From: Tubiluchus corallicola
Lineage: Eukaryota > Priapulida > Priapulimorpha > Priapulimorphida > Tubiluchidae
Direction of reading: 5' to 3'
NCBI GenBank assembly: GCA_030141605.1
Contig: JAQGDQ010001772.1
Location: forward strand, 1-26,041
Length of the DNA stretch: 26,041 nt
Made by a program: the position numbers and the translations under genes. Shown here in pieces: positions 9,545 to 20,457 of the stretch. The notes under the pieces were generated by a model. It did no database searches and was not told the DNA's origin. It was given only the letters and a program-made list of their open reading frames with translations. Positions within the stretch are counted from its first letter, which is position 1; each line of letters opens with the position of its first letter.

Positions 9545-10720
9545 TGCAGGCAGACAAACTGGACAAAACAGTAGGGATATTTTGTGACCTCTCTAAAGCC
9601 TTTGACACAGTTAATCATAAAATACTTCTTGCAAAACTACATCATTACAGTCTTAGAGGGGTAGCAAACGCATGGATATCTAGCTATCTTCATGGGAGAA
9701 CACAATAATGGTTCGACATAATAATGTAATTTCAAACGAAGCTTCTATAACCCATTTGGTACCGCAAGGCTCAATCTTAAGTCCATTGCTATTTTTAATA
9801 TATATAAATGACATAAAATATGCTTTAGATAGTCCAAATCTGTTCCAGTTTGCAGATGATACGAGCATATTCTTTGAATTAAACAAGGCTGATAATTTAA
9901 TGTATATCAACCGTGAGTTACAAAATATTGCTATTTGGTTCAAAACGAATAAGTTGTCATTAAAATCTACAAAAACTAAATCTATCATTTTTAGAGCAAG
10001 ACACAAGTAAATTCCAATTGATAATGGTGATATTAAAATCAATAATTCCCCAAATGAAATCATACAGGAAATGAAATTTTTAGGAATCATTCTAAATGAG
10101 CACATGGATTGGAAGCCGCACATAGACATGATCAAAAGTAAGATTTCAAAAAGTATAGGCGTCATATGTAGGACTAAAAATTGCTTTACTAATTTACACA
10201 TAATAACCTTATACAATTGTTTAATATTTCCATACCTCACATACTGTTGTCTCCTTTGGGACACTAATATAAATAAATTACGGGTTATCCAAAGAAAATT
10301 TCTTAGAATCACCTGTAATCTTAGAAAAAGAGAACATCTTAGTTTAACATGTTTTAAAACTAACAAAATTTTAACTGTTGACGATTTAATACACATGAAT
10401 ACAGCTACATACATGTATAAAACTAAATATAATCTCTTTCCAACGTTCTTTAATAATCCATTCCAACCAAATAATCAGCGTTACGCAACCAGAATGAATG
10501 AGTTTGTCGTAAATTTCTGTAGAACAGACGTGGCACGGCAATTCATTGCAAATATTGGTCCAAGTTTTGGAATGACATAAATGATGAATTAAAAACTGTT
10601 CAGCCAATTCCAAAATTTAAAAAGAAATACAGAGCAATGATTCTCAACAAGTACAACAACTTCCGAATTTCCCACACCTTAATGAGCTCTAACTCTGCAT
10701 GTATCCCTTTGAGACAATAG
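9545..10720 (+). pseudogene. 3' half of a non-LTR retrotransposon reverse transcriptase
   Basis: Remnant of a LINE-type (Jockey/CR1-like) ORF2 that copies its own RNA at the target site. It starts inside the palm, right after the [21 protein letters not shown] (about 9580-9622) is motif A. The next parts are HLVPQGSILSPLLF (about 9750-9793) and FADDTSIFF (about 9849-9875), the FADD catalytic box. LGIILNEHMDWKPHI (about 10080-10124) marks the thumb side. The C-terminal Cys-containing tail runs to TAG 10718-10720. Breaks: a frame change near 9700, an in-frame TAA at 10008-10010 and a one-base frame change near 10563. The endonuclease and RT N-terminus are absent. They probably lay left of the BEL insertion. 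I cannot assign the exact clade. Confidence 0.9.
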
Positions 10721-13700
10721 TGGCTTTCTTAAACAAGACACCTGCATTTCTATAACACGTGTGACGATTCTGACACATTAAATTCGGTCCACCAGCTGGG
10801 TGAGTTTCTTTTTTCATGAATTTACTTCATGAAATCAGGGAGGCGTGTGTGTATCAACTGAATCTAATTCAGCTGATAACTCCATTAATTATCATCCAAA
10901 ATACATATTCATAAATTTATTCACAACAACTTCTTTATCTCTTGTTGTGTAAAAACTGAATGTGTGACGTGAATAAATTATTTCTAAAGGTCGCTGCTCT
11001 GTAACATGCCAAGGACACTGGTCATTCATAACAACAGGTCGTATAAGAGAAGGAAACATAAAGAGGCACAATCAAGTATCATCATTATCATCGTCTTTAC
11101 TATCATACTTTTGGACTAAAAATGTTTTGACCTATTCAAATTTTTTGCAGCAGCCAGCCTCATCATAGCCATTGTCATTGACACTGTTGATAGATTTGGT
11201 TGTTGTTGTTGTTTCTGCCCCAGGACCACTTTCATTTTTTTAATTGCTAAGATTTAGTAGCGGGATTAGTGGCACGAAGTATATACTATAGTACAACTTG
11301 TAATGTAGGTAAATTTTACATTTTATTCTACAACTTTCTGCCACTCTAGACATCGTTTGTATCTATGTAATTTCCTGTTCCAGCTTTTTTATTTAGATCT
11401 TCAGACTCTCGCATATTTTGCAGCAAACTAGTTCAGAATGCGAAGCATTGTATTACTTGCTTTTTGAACTTTTTATACCCACGTGTCTGTTATGTCATTT
11501 AGAATGCCTTTCACTACTGATGATAAATATGAATTTTTCAATTAGACTTTGTTACTAACCAAGACGTTGAGATTGACAATTGGTGTAAACATATTTCAAG
11601 CTGAAAATGTGCTGCATATCGTAATCATATTAATAAAAAGCAATATAGTTTTTTATTGTCAACTAAAAGTGTTCAACACTCACCTCAGTAATACTTACTA
11701 ATAAAATTGAAAAGATTAAGAACGAGTCCGCGAGAGCACCATGCAGAGGGTGGCACATGAGGGCTCACGAATTTATATCATTTTTTTCTAACATGAAGGG
11801 CGACCTCTCAAAACCATGTAACCAAGATATCAAATCGATCGAGCTACTATTGGCAGAGAAATGACCACATCAAAAAATTGACCTCAAAAAAGGCAAAAAA
11901 TCGCTATTTTGGGGGGTTATTTTAACATATATAAACGATTGTAGATGGGTCGATGTAAGTTGGCTGGTACATAGACCCAGACATTGTCTTCTGATATCCT
12001 AAACTTTTTCTGACATACTATTAATAGTATCAGAGAACGGGATTTTTCAAATTCGACTCTTTGTTAAGAGTCTAGGGAGAGGTTAAGTTGTAAGGCTCAT
12101 AATTCGCCCACTGCGGGGCTACAGAACTTCTGGTTTTCATGTATGTATTAACCATCATCCTCACTAACAATATAAAAAAGAAAATTCGCTGGAGCCTGTT
12201 TCAGTATTTAGTACTGGTACTTTAAAATTTCACAAAAATCAGCAAAATTCGCCTTTTTTGTAGTTTTTCAATATTTTTTCTATCTATATGCTGGATTATA
12301 AGTGACAAATCTGTATTCTAAATTTCATGAAAACGCACGAGGTGAGATAATATCATGAATGACATTATATAAAGGGGGCACTGTTAGAAAAAATTGCCAT
12401 ATATACACACTTTTTTACTTTCCATAGTAATTCCATCGATGTGTAAAAAGTAGACATAGTTGGCTCAGGTCGTATATGACAGTAGACATTTAGCCACGTT
12501 TAACCTTCATTTTCTGTGACTAGTGCTCTAATTTCCTATTAGCAATACATTCTTTGATAGATGGAAATTGCTCGAAATTTGCGAACTTCATCTTAAATTG
12601 GTTTAGTTATGTCGGAATTTTCATATGACCTCAAATATGAATAATTGCCTCTGGATTTCAGGACAGGACATCATGCATGCCCCTAGTACCGAGTCCGACC
12701 CTGATTCAGGACTCCGAATCGCCAATGGGTACCAGGAAAGACTAAACAATAAGCACTCTAATAGAAAAGAAGTGCCGATTGTTAAGATTGAGAGTCATTG
12801 CTAGCGAAAGAATCTGACAACACTTGGTATATACATAAGAAATAGAAATCCGTTCATTTTTACACATCCGTTCATTTTTTATACTTTTTATATGAATAAG
12901 CTTCATGGCTATACATGGAAGATTATGAATATCAGTACAAAAATGAAAAACTACAAAAGTCCAAAATACAGTTCCTATTGTAGCAGCATAATCCTATCAC
13001 TCAGGAGTAGTACAAGTAATCAAAACCATAATATCTAAACAATAGAGAAATAATTATCGATGCAGGTAGATTATCACTAGAAGATAGATACAGAAATATA
13101 GACCAATATATCATGGGGAAAGTGATAAAGTGAAAATCTTACAGCTAACCATGAGACAATATAAGCGTATTAGCTCAGAAAATTTTTCTTTGCCCAAAAG
13201 TTATTTGTGGCACAAAATCGATACTTCTGACAAAAATATTAATAGTGTGATTGAATGATTGGGCCAATGGCGCAAAAATTTTCGATGTTTTACAGTCAAA
13301 AATCATCGGACAAATGATATTTTGGGGGAAGTCTGTCCCATATTTTTTTGGGCATTCGATCAGATTTAGGACAATTTTCTTTGTGTCCTGGCTTGTACCC
13401 TATGTAAGACAATGAGTAATAACTAGGTAATAACCTGTACATAACATTTGCAAAGCATAGAAAATAAACAGTACATGAAACATTTGCCAGTCCTTGCAAG
13501 AAGCAATTTCCATTCCGTAGATATTTCATTTTTTAAGATTGGAAGCGCTCTAAATGCCGTCCAGTGTCTTTAGTACAGGCTAATAGATTCACAATATTCG
13601 TTTCGTGCGGATAACTAGTCAGAATACCGCATTTAACGCAGGTAAATAGCCCAGAAAACAAACATTTTAGTTCAGCAGTGGCCGCCATCTTGAACGATGG

Positions 13701-14115
13701 AGTCCAATCCTGTCGGTAGTTTAACCAATGTGCTGGCCAGGCCCCTAGTTGCCAAATATGAAATTTTATGATGTTTTGAAGTATTTTGACAAGATTTGAC
13801 AACTCATGTTTACCTACACGAAGCTTTTTGCTGAACGTTGTTACCTATATTTTCACCCAGTCACAATGAATTGTAGTTTAATCAAAACACACATATCAAG
13901 CAATAAATTTTAGACAAAAGCGTCAAGATAAGAAAAATAATAAAATGGTTTTCTTGAATCATTCAAAATTGATAAAACAAATTATTTGCCACCCAAAGAG
14001 TTGAGTTTATAGATGACAGGAGGAGACAAGAGACAGAAAAAAGTGGGAACAAAATTTCAGGGAACTCATAGTAATAAACCAGAGTAGTAAATGTTTCATT
14101 TCTATTTTACTTCAT
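10721..14115. other. non-coding stretch, no gene found
   Basis: No reading frame here has domain-like features and most are under 90 codons. The first hundred or so bases may be the LINE 3' UTR, but no poly-A or simple-repeat tail marks its end. There are small ATC-rich (about 11080) and TTG (about 11200) runs. The part 11700-12420 is denser in purine/pyrimidine runs and may be an old unclassified repeat, but I see no termini or coding trace. Confidence 0.6.
13681..13691 (-). promoter_or_regulatory. YY1-like site
   Basis: gccgccatctt is the reverse complement of AAGATGGCGGC, a strong YY1 core. It stands alone with no visible gene start, so function is uncertain. Confidence 0.35.
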
Positions 14116-14236
14116 ATTTTTACTTCAAGGCATTTTGCAATATATTGGTGCAATCTCGTTAAGCAGAAACGTCATATAATGGATGATACACGTGCTCGGG
14201 ATCATAAATTAAATCTACGAGGTTCTTGAACAAACC
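14116..14236 (+). repeat. dispersed repeat family 2, copy a
   Basis: Shares with 15860-16001 the ordered phrases ttttacttcaaggc, gcaatct, aagcagaaac, tataatggatgat, atcataa and aggttcttga, with indels between them. The two copies are clearly homologous but diverged. No coding trace or terminal repeat is seen. Confidence 0.75.
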
Positions 14237-14266
14237 AACAGCTCAAGGCGACTCAACATAGTTGCT

Positions 14267-14330
14267 CACTTACTGACTAACTAACTGACTGGCTGACTGA
14301 CTGACAGGCAAGTGACTGACCGCCTAACAG
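14267..14330. repeat. degenerate CTGA/CTAA tetranucleotide repeat
   Basis: Run of ctgact/ctaact/ctgaca units with interruptions, fading out towards 14410. This is an ordinary decaying microsatellite. Confidence 0.75.
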
Positions 14331-14620
14331 TCTGCTTGAGTGGCTAATTGATTAACTCGGTATGCAGGAAGCAGACTCATTGAGTGACTTTCTGGTTGAC
14401 TAATTATTTTGAGGCAGCAGTTAGGTAAATAGAAACGGAGATAATGGAGTTTGTACCACCATCAAACATTGTCATAAAAAATTAATATGTTTAGAAATGT
14501 TAAACATGTCCCGTGGGACCACATTTTTTTAGAATTCGAATAAAAAGGATTAAAATATTTTAAAATCAATAAAAAATAAATTCCACTGGCATTAATTTTA
14601 AATCTGGAATAATTTATAAC

Positions 14621-14665
14621 ATCATCACTGTCACCATCATCATCATCGTCGTCGTCGTCATCGCC
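14621..14665. repeat. ATC/GTC trinucleotide microsatellite
   Basis: ATC units turning into GTC units (catcatcatcgtcgtcgtcg). It sits between repeat copies at 14116 and 14711, in the same relative place as the larger ATT/ATC/GTC tract at 16028. Confidence 0.85.
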
Positions 14666-14710
14666 GTTTCGGTTTTTCAAATAATAACAATAATAAATCA
14701 ACACGAGCAG

Positions 14711-14905
14711 TATCAGAAGGATATTTACCTTGAGATGCCAATTTGGCCAGTAACCTTTTTTACTATTTCACATTACAACGCTCAATACCTACGAGACGCA
14801 TCATAAATAACACAGAACCCGCCTTTCCCTGATTTCAGTTGACAAGATTTATGATGTTGGTGCCGACAAAGGCAAGGCAATGAACGACCTTCGCATAAAA
14901 CTAGT
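14711..14905 (+). repeat. dispersed repeat family 1, copy A
   Basis: About 190 bp matching 18119-18313 at roughly 80% by eye. Shared phrases include atttacctt, ttggccagtaacctttt, cgcatcataaataa, tgatttcagttgacaagattt, gccgacaaaggcaaggcaa and tgaacgaccttc. A third, inverted and more diverged copy is at 16692-16878. Family unknown. Confidence 0.88.
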
Positions 14906-14994
14906 AGCTATTAAAATGATAAAATCTTGAAAACGCTCGGGGCTTTTTATACTTTCCAGAAACAGGTAAGAATTTTTTTATTCCAGCTAAAACA

Positions 14995-15075
14995 CTGGTT
15001 TTTGTTTCTTTCTTTATTCATTTTTCTCTTTCATCTCTTTTCATTTCTTTTTCCTTTCGTTTCCTTCACTTTTTG
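14995..15075. repeat. polypyrimidine (TTTC-rich) tract
   Basis: Nearly pure T/C stretch of about 80 bp built of tttc and tttcc units. Low-complexity sequence. No acceptor-exon structure follows it. Confidence 0.8.
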
Positions 15076-15859
15076 TTACATAAATTTTTATTGTCATTGA
15101 CTCAAAATATAAATCATGAGTGCCTTCAGCAATGTGCTTTAGTAATAGTTGCCAGTTTAAGTGGAAAGATTAAAAACTGTCCAAGTGATGAATCGTGACT
15201 GGATTTCAAAATGTTTTAATGGATTTTTTTCACACACTAAACACTTATTGAGAGCTAAAGTTTGTGACATTTACCTGGAGGACATGTCTGAGATTTCTGA
15301 AAGTTTTGTAGACTAATGTTACATGACAGTAGCAAGAGATAAAATTCAAATAAATTCCAAAGTCTGTTCCCACGGCTATAGAAATGAAATAACAGCGTTT
15401 ACTGGCGGCTAATATATAAATTTGCTGGAGGCTGATGTCTTATCCTACATGACAGTGTCTAGAGTGAAGATTAATACCTGTGTGTCAGTACTCAGTATTC
15501 AATGTCAGTACCTATTACATTTTATGCCGACAGCTAGTAAAATTGATTAATAAAGCAGAGAAAAACTTGCTATATTTTGAGTGCAATAAACTCAGCACCG
15601 TCCAAGGACATTTCAAAGCGTTGCATTAGGAGACATCAATGACTGAAGATAGATGGTTGACTTTTGAGACAAACAAACATTTGTTCATTTTTCTTTTTAT
15701 TGCTGTTGCTGTTACTTCTAAAATTGCACAAACGATTACAAGTTTCTTAAAAAATAATTTATTCTGAGATTTTTTTCAGAATGAATTTTGAGGTGCATTT
15801 AAATTTTTACACTACGGACTTTAGAAAGCTTTAATTCTTTTACTTTTCAAATTTGCATT
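15076..15859. other. non-coding stretch, nothing recognised
   Basis: AT-rich unique-looking DNA between the pyrimidine tract and repeat family 2 copy b. No frame, RNA fold or repeat stands out. Confidence 0.6.
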
Positions 15860-16001
15860 ATAGTTTTACTTCAAGGCTATTCGTTGGCTTTTCTCTGTTG
15901 AAAAAGGTCATAAATATTTTGTCGCAATCTGTTCAAGCAGAAACATCTTATAATGGATGATGCAGAATCATAATTTAAGTCTGAGGTTCTTGACCAAAAC
16001 A
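15860..16001 (+). repeat. dispersed repeat family 2, copy b
   Basis: Partner of 14116-14236, with extra sequence in the middle (around 15885-15925). It is followed 30 bp later by a trinucleotide microsatellite, as copy a is followed by one 385 bp later. This supports a shared ancestral block. Confidence 0.75.
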
Positions 16002-16027
16002 ATATATACTGCAAAATCTTCTCAACA

Positions 16028-16075
<48 letters not shown>

Positions 16076-16152
16076 CATCATCATCATCAACATTATTATT
16101 ATTATTATTATTGTCGTCGTCATCATCATCATCATCATCATTATTATTATTA
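16028..16152. repeat. compound ATT/ATC/GTC microsatellite
   Basis: About 15 ATT units, then ATC, ATT, GTC, ATC and ATT blocks. The regular switching between related triplets points to slippage plus point mutation. Long Ile or Met runs in frames across it are artefacts. Confidence 0.97.
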
Positions 16153-16691
16153 AGATTTTGCAGTTATTATTAAAATATTGCAATACTTGCAAAATCTTAG
16201 TTTCTAACTGTTGAGGAAGCAAGAAATCAAGAATTCATGAGAATGGACATGTTAGCGGGCCTTAACATGCGTTCCCAATTTGTGCATTGTGAAGACAATT
16301 GGGATTATCATAAATAATAAAAAAAACCATAATTTAACTTTATGATCATCAGTTTATTGGAAATTACATTCTTGCATTTACTACCGGAAAATTACATTTG
16401 CATACAATAATTGGAAACATTTTAATATTCAAATGTTTAATCATACAACTTCCCTAACTTAGTATGAAAAATGATGTTATTTGGCGTTCAAATAAGGCAA
16501 GATCATTCAGCTGTCTTAACTTGGAATAAATGTCTTCAGTGTGAAGATTTTTTAACTCTAAATGAGCATTATACTTTCAGAACATGTACAAAGTTGCTTA
16601 TTGTTTCACATGTAAAACTTTCTTATTTAAACTGACTCCACATTTATCACAGCGTTTATAACTATAATGCTGAAAGCATTCAATTTTTATC
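16153..16691. other. non-coding stretch, possible zinc-finger relic on the minus strand
   Basis: Mostly featureless AT-rich DNA. On the minus strand a short stretch reading down from about 16725 to 16605 resembles one degenerate C2H2 zinc-finger start (NERP, then RCDKCGVS), but lacks the His pair and is soon stopped. This is too weak to call a pseudogene. Confidence 0.35.
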
Positions 16692-16878
16692 TTATGTGAA
16701 GGTCGTTCATTGCCTTTATTCTAAATGTAATTGTGAATTGTTACATCACGTCAAATGAAATCATATAAAATTCACATTCCAAGTTTTTGATGGTGCGCCT
16801 CGTACGTGTGAGGAATTCCAATTCAAAACGCTGGAAAGTTTACTGGCCAATAAAACAGCTCAAAGTAGATCTATATTT
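16692..16878 (-). repeat. dispersed repeat family 1, copy C (inverted)
   Basis: Read on the minus strand this carries the family's landmarks in order: a ctactttga-like start, ttggccagtaa, cacgtacgaggcgca, tgatttcatttgac and finally ggcaatgaacgaccttc. Spacing matches copies A and B, but the bases between landmarks have diverged. It lies between them in opposite orientation. Confidence 0.75.
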
Positions 16879-17377
16879 CTGGAAGCGTTTTTGTAAAGTG
16901 GCATTTGCTTTTTTTTATTTTGCTGCTGGAGTATTACGTTAGCTTAGTTAATCTTATCTTAGTTTACTTTGCATAATAGTTTAGCATGTATCGCATTTTC
17001 ATAGTAATTAAATTGCAGAATTTGCTTTTCAGTTTAATTTCTTTTATCTGCTGCTTTTAAATTGCCATGTAAACTTATGATTATCAATTGAAACTCGTTG
17101 TATATATGATTGTATTTCAAGTAATTATGCATTTAAATGATTATAAAGTATTTTTTTATTTTGTCTAACATTTAAGTTGTATCTTAGTGAACAATTTTGT
17201 CTACGGATTTTAGTGGTCACAGAGTGGCGAAACTTTTAAATTTACAAATAAGTTTTTTCATTGGTTTTGCGCGTAGCATAAATATTTTTAACTTATTGCT
17301 TATAAAGCAAAGTGTGAGGTGGGAAATTGCTCAAATACTGTAACCAAAAGTAGAATCGTTGTACGCTGACTATTTCA
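16879..17377. other. non-coding stretch, nothing recognised
   Basis: AT-rich DNA with T runs. No frame, repeat or RNA-like structure that I can support. Confidence 0.6.
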
Positions 17378-17610
17378 TACACATGCACATACACCCGCAT
17401 GTAAATTGCACACACCACACACGCATTCATGCACACATCATCTTACATAAACACACACTCAAATCACACATGCACATTATGTAGCACATACGCCCGCACG
17501 TAATGCGCACACACCACACATGTATTCATGCACACATTATCTCGCGCACACACACACATACACACACTCAAACTACGCATCCATTCACGCATACCCGCAC
17601 ATTATATAGG
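17378..17610. repeat. CA-rich minisatellite, period about 100 bp
   Basis: Two copies and part of a third of a roughly 100-bp unit rich in cacaca and gcatgc steps. gcacacaccacaca recurs at 17408 and 17507 (99 bp), and cactcaaa at 17456 and 17565 (109 bp). The tail is acgcatacccgcacattata. Alternating purine-pyrimidine sequence of this kind can adopt Z-DNA, though that is only a possibility here. Confidence 0.8.
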
Positions 17611-18118
17611 TTTGCACGTAAAGACATTATTTGAGACGTTTATACGAATAGTTGTAGTAAACCCAGATAAGGGAATTCGATCTCATCATTAATCTTCCGT
17701 CTAGACTTCCATCTCTCTTGTGCATTATAGGCGTTACCAGCATCACAGAAATGTCCTCGGGGGAAGCTTTAGCTCACAATGTAATAAACTTTAATTCAGC
17801 ATAGGTGTTCGCACTTGTCAAAGAGTAAAACCGCTAAAAGATTTTAAACTCCAGCCCTGCATTTTCATGAACGTGAAGTTATTGGAAACTTGTGAAACAC
17901 GGCATGCAGAATGAAGGTCACTTGTAAAATATGCATGGAACAGCACCTGGTATACTACATCCTAGTAAAAAATAATGAATTGAAGAGAGAAAACAAATGA
18001 CGGATGAACACGTTATTTAGTAAACAAAAATACTTGCTATGTTTCAGTTTTTTCAGAAGAATTCTACTGTATAATACTGCTGGTTTATCATAACTCTGTA
18101 ACATAAACAACACAGAAA
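17611..18118. other. non-coding stretch, nothing recognised
   Basis: No coding frame or repeat unit seen. This is part of the roughly 2.1 kb that separates the microsatellite from family 1 copy B but has no counterpart between the equivalent marks around 14665-14711. Confidence 0.55.
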
Positions 18119-18313
18119 CATCAGAAAAACATTTACCTTGAAATGTTACTTTGGCCAGTAACCTTTTCTACTATTTTAGATTAGAACACTGAACACGTGC
18201 GAGGCGCATCATAAATAATAAAGAATCAACTTTCCCCTGATTTCAGTTGACAAGATTTATGATTTTATTGTTGCCGACAAAGGCAAGGCAATGAACGACC
18301 TTCAAAACTGGTA
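18119..18313 (+). repeat. dispersed repeat family 1, copy B
   Basis: Closest partner of 14711-14905, in the same orientation. It has a few extra bases (ttattg) before gccgacaaaggcaaggcaa. No target-site duplication is visible beside either copy, so a block duplication is as likely as transposition. Confidence 0.88.
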
Positions 18314-18356
18314 CGTACTTAAACTCGGGAACCTAAAAACTACTTTTTAACGTTTT

Positions 18357-18408
18357 TGTTGTTTGTGTTGCTGTTGCGGTTGCTGTTGTTGTTGTTGCTG
18401 TTGTTGTA
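18357..18408. repeat. TTG/CTG trinucleotide repeat
   Basis: Run of ttgttg, ctgttg and ttgcgg units, about 52 bp. The minus-strand poly-Thr/Ala frame across it is a by-product. Confidence 0.9.
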
Positions 18409-18413
18409 GTTAA

Positions 18414-19148
18414 TTTATCGCTTACTTTAGGGTTATTTCGCTGTTTAAGCTTTGGTAACCAATATGCAAATTTGAGTTTGTTAAAAGAAATGTGTAAACG
18501 AAGAGAGGTTATCTTAAATACAGTTTTGTAAGTTTTTTTTGTTTGTTTTTCACAATATTCTGAATGCCGCAGTTGATTTACTGTAGCCACTTTTTGAGGT
18601 TTTTGTAAAACAAAAAATAAGACCCCGTGGCTCAGCAAGCAAGATATTTATACCCAGTGCTTCAAAAAATTAATTAATCTATTTAATTATGTATTTTTAT
18701 ATAAAATATTCACTGAAATTTTAAATTGATTTGAACTTTGGATAGCGGCCATTTTAGTTTCTATTTTTATTAATCCAAAGTAACATGGCTCAGCAAGAAA
18801 AATATCTAAATCCATCTTCTCAAAATCTACTTTTAGTTTATACAAATATCTCAATACAATTTCGAAATTATTTAGCAACATAATTCATGCAAAATAAAAA
18901 TTATTTCCATTTATTCATGCAAAGACAATAAAACAAATTAATATAAACTAACATGACAAAATGTCATTATATTTTTATAAATCATTACCATCATCGCAAT
19001 TATTGCAAAAAAATAAATTCATTTTGATTGTAAAGATCACAGGGCCTCTAGCTAAGAAGACACTGTGCTGCCATCTCTTCGCAAAAACCAAAATTACATT
19101 TTTGTCTGATTTTCTAGTAAACTTTTCTATGTTTACAGTCATATAATC
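18414..19148. other. non-coding stretch, nothing recognised
   Basis: AT-rich. The only structure is a short echo: tggctcagcaagcaagatat (18624) and tggctcagcaagaaaaatat (18785). Frames are under about 100 codons without domain features. Confidence 0.55.
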
Positions 19149-19418
19149 TGTTGTTAAGTTAAGGTAAAATTAACTGAACCAATAAGCTTACGTTACGCCA
19201 AGATACGACCAATCAACTGCTGGTGTTGATGCACCAATGAACACATGTGGGCGTGAGTATTCAGAGGCAGTAACTTATGGGCGTGGTTTCTTTAACATAT
19301 TTAACCGCAAAAGGAGCGCTGCTTACTTCTCAACACTGTAAACTCAACACTGCGCAAAAATTGCTGTGAATAAAACACTGTCTTGATCTTTTCATTTTTA
19401 ATCTGCACAGGTAATACA
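19149..19418 (+). promoter_or_regulatory. LTR-like Pol II promoter block (candidate solo LTR)
   Basis: A compact set of promoter parts in order: CCAAT at 19179, 19209 and 19234, GGGCGTG at 19249 and 19279, an atatttaa TATA-like box at 19297, a ctcaacact initiator-like step near 19329, and AATAAA at 19369, only about 70 bp after the TATA box. A polyadenylation signal this close to a promoter is typical of an LTR with a short R region and not of an ordinary gene. TGTTGTTAAG at 19149 and AATACA ending at 19418 give possible TG...CA ends. No target duplication is evident and no internal retroelement region adjoins it, so solo LTR is an inference. Confidence 0.45.
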
Positions 19419-20457
19419 GAAGTCAGGTTTTGCAAAATTATTTTTGTAAATGTGAGTTTCTCACCTTATTTGGTGCAAATATCTCGTGAGTTGATTTTAA
19501 TGGCATTTCACTATACTTTTGTTGTGTTAATATTTTCTGAATTTCATCTAATTTCTTATGTGCAATATGTGAATTTTTGTGGGTAACAGAGCATTCAACG
19601 TTTTTGTGAAATATTTATGAACCAAGTGAATTGGATATTAACTGAGCGCCGATGTGAATAAAATGTCGATGCAGCATTCTTTTGCTTTTTCTAACGGTAA
19701 GGTCAACTTGCTGAATTACCCCTAAAAAATGCAAGAAAACGTTTTTTGGTGTTAGACCAAATTAGACCAAAATTTTATGCACTGTAAAGGGATTAATTGT
19801 GACGTTAAAAATATGCCACCATTTTTTCCAAAATTAATAGGTAGGATTTAGTCCAGGATGATGAAAAAATGCTCACATTGATTCAAAAGCATGAAATTTT
19901 TGCACAGTGCCAGAGCTCATTAAGTTAATTAATTTTCATTATTGAGTCAATTGATTTTTTTCAATGGCTGCAAGTTTCGAGATGGCTGGCAATATGTCTG
20001 CTGCTAGCTTATAAGGGTAATATCTTGACTGTCAGAACATACATGATAATGTTTTGGTGTCATAAGTTATAAGTTTATTTATTTCCACTCTGCATTTAAC
20101 AGTTATAATAAAAGTACAGATAATTTCACTGAAGTAAATATAAATATAAATACAATATTCTCCAGAAATTACAAAAGATGTTCTTATGCAGCATATACAT
20201 GTGCAAATTACATTACAGAATAATTTTGATGCATACAGTTTGAGCCTAAAAGCATAGCTTGACAGGCCAAACTGTACGTGGAAATCTTAAAGAAGTGATT
20301 AATAATTGAAATAATGATAATATATACATAAAGGTGTCGGGGAGTAGTGAATGAGAGATGAAATGGAGTGAGAAAGATGAAATGGAGCGATAACTAGTCC
20401 ATATATAGGTTCTCAAGAAATCCACATCTGATGCTTGAATGCCCCTATAATACCACT
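19419..20457. other. non-coding stretch, nothing firm
   Basis: No supported gene. Around 20350-20390 agatgaaatggag occurs twice (followed by tga and cga). The block 20040-20450 looks like an unidentified old repeat but has no diagnostic end. Confidence 0.5.

Noticed and set aside
9680-10414. 244-aa open frame on the minus strand
   Set aside because: It lies antisense across the LINE reverse transcriptase, whose plus-strand motifs (FADD and others) explain the region.
14462-14704. 80-aa minus-strand frame with an Asp run
   Set aside because: The acidic run is the ATC/GTC microsatellite read on the other strand. No other support.
15957-16222. Poly-Ile (plus) and poly-Met/Ile (minus) frames
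   Set aside because: Pure products of the ATT/ATC microsatellite.
18624-18804. tggctcagcaag(c/a)a occurring twice as a repeat family
   Set aside because: Only about 20 bp is shared and nothing extends from it, so it may be chance.
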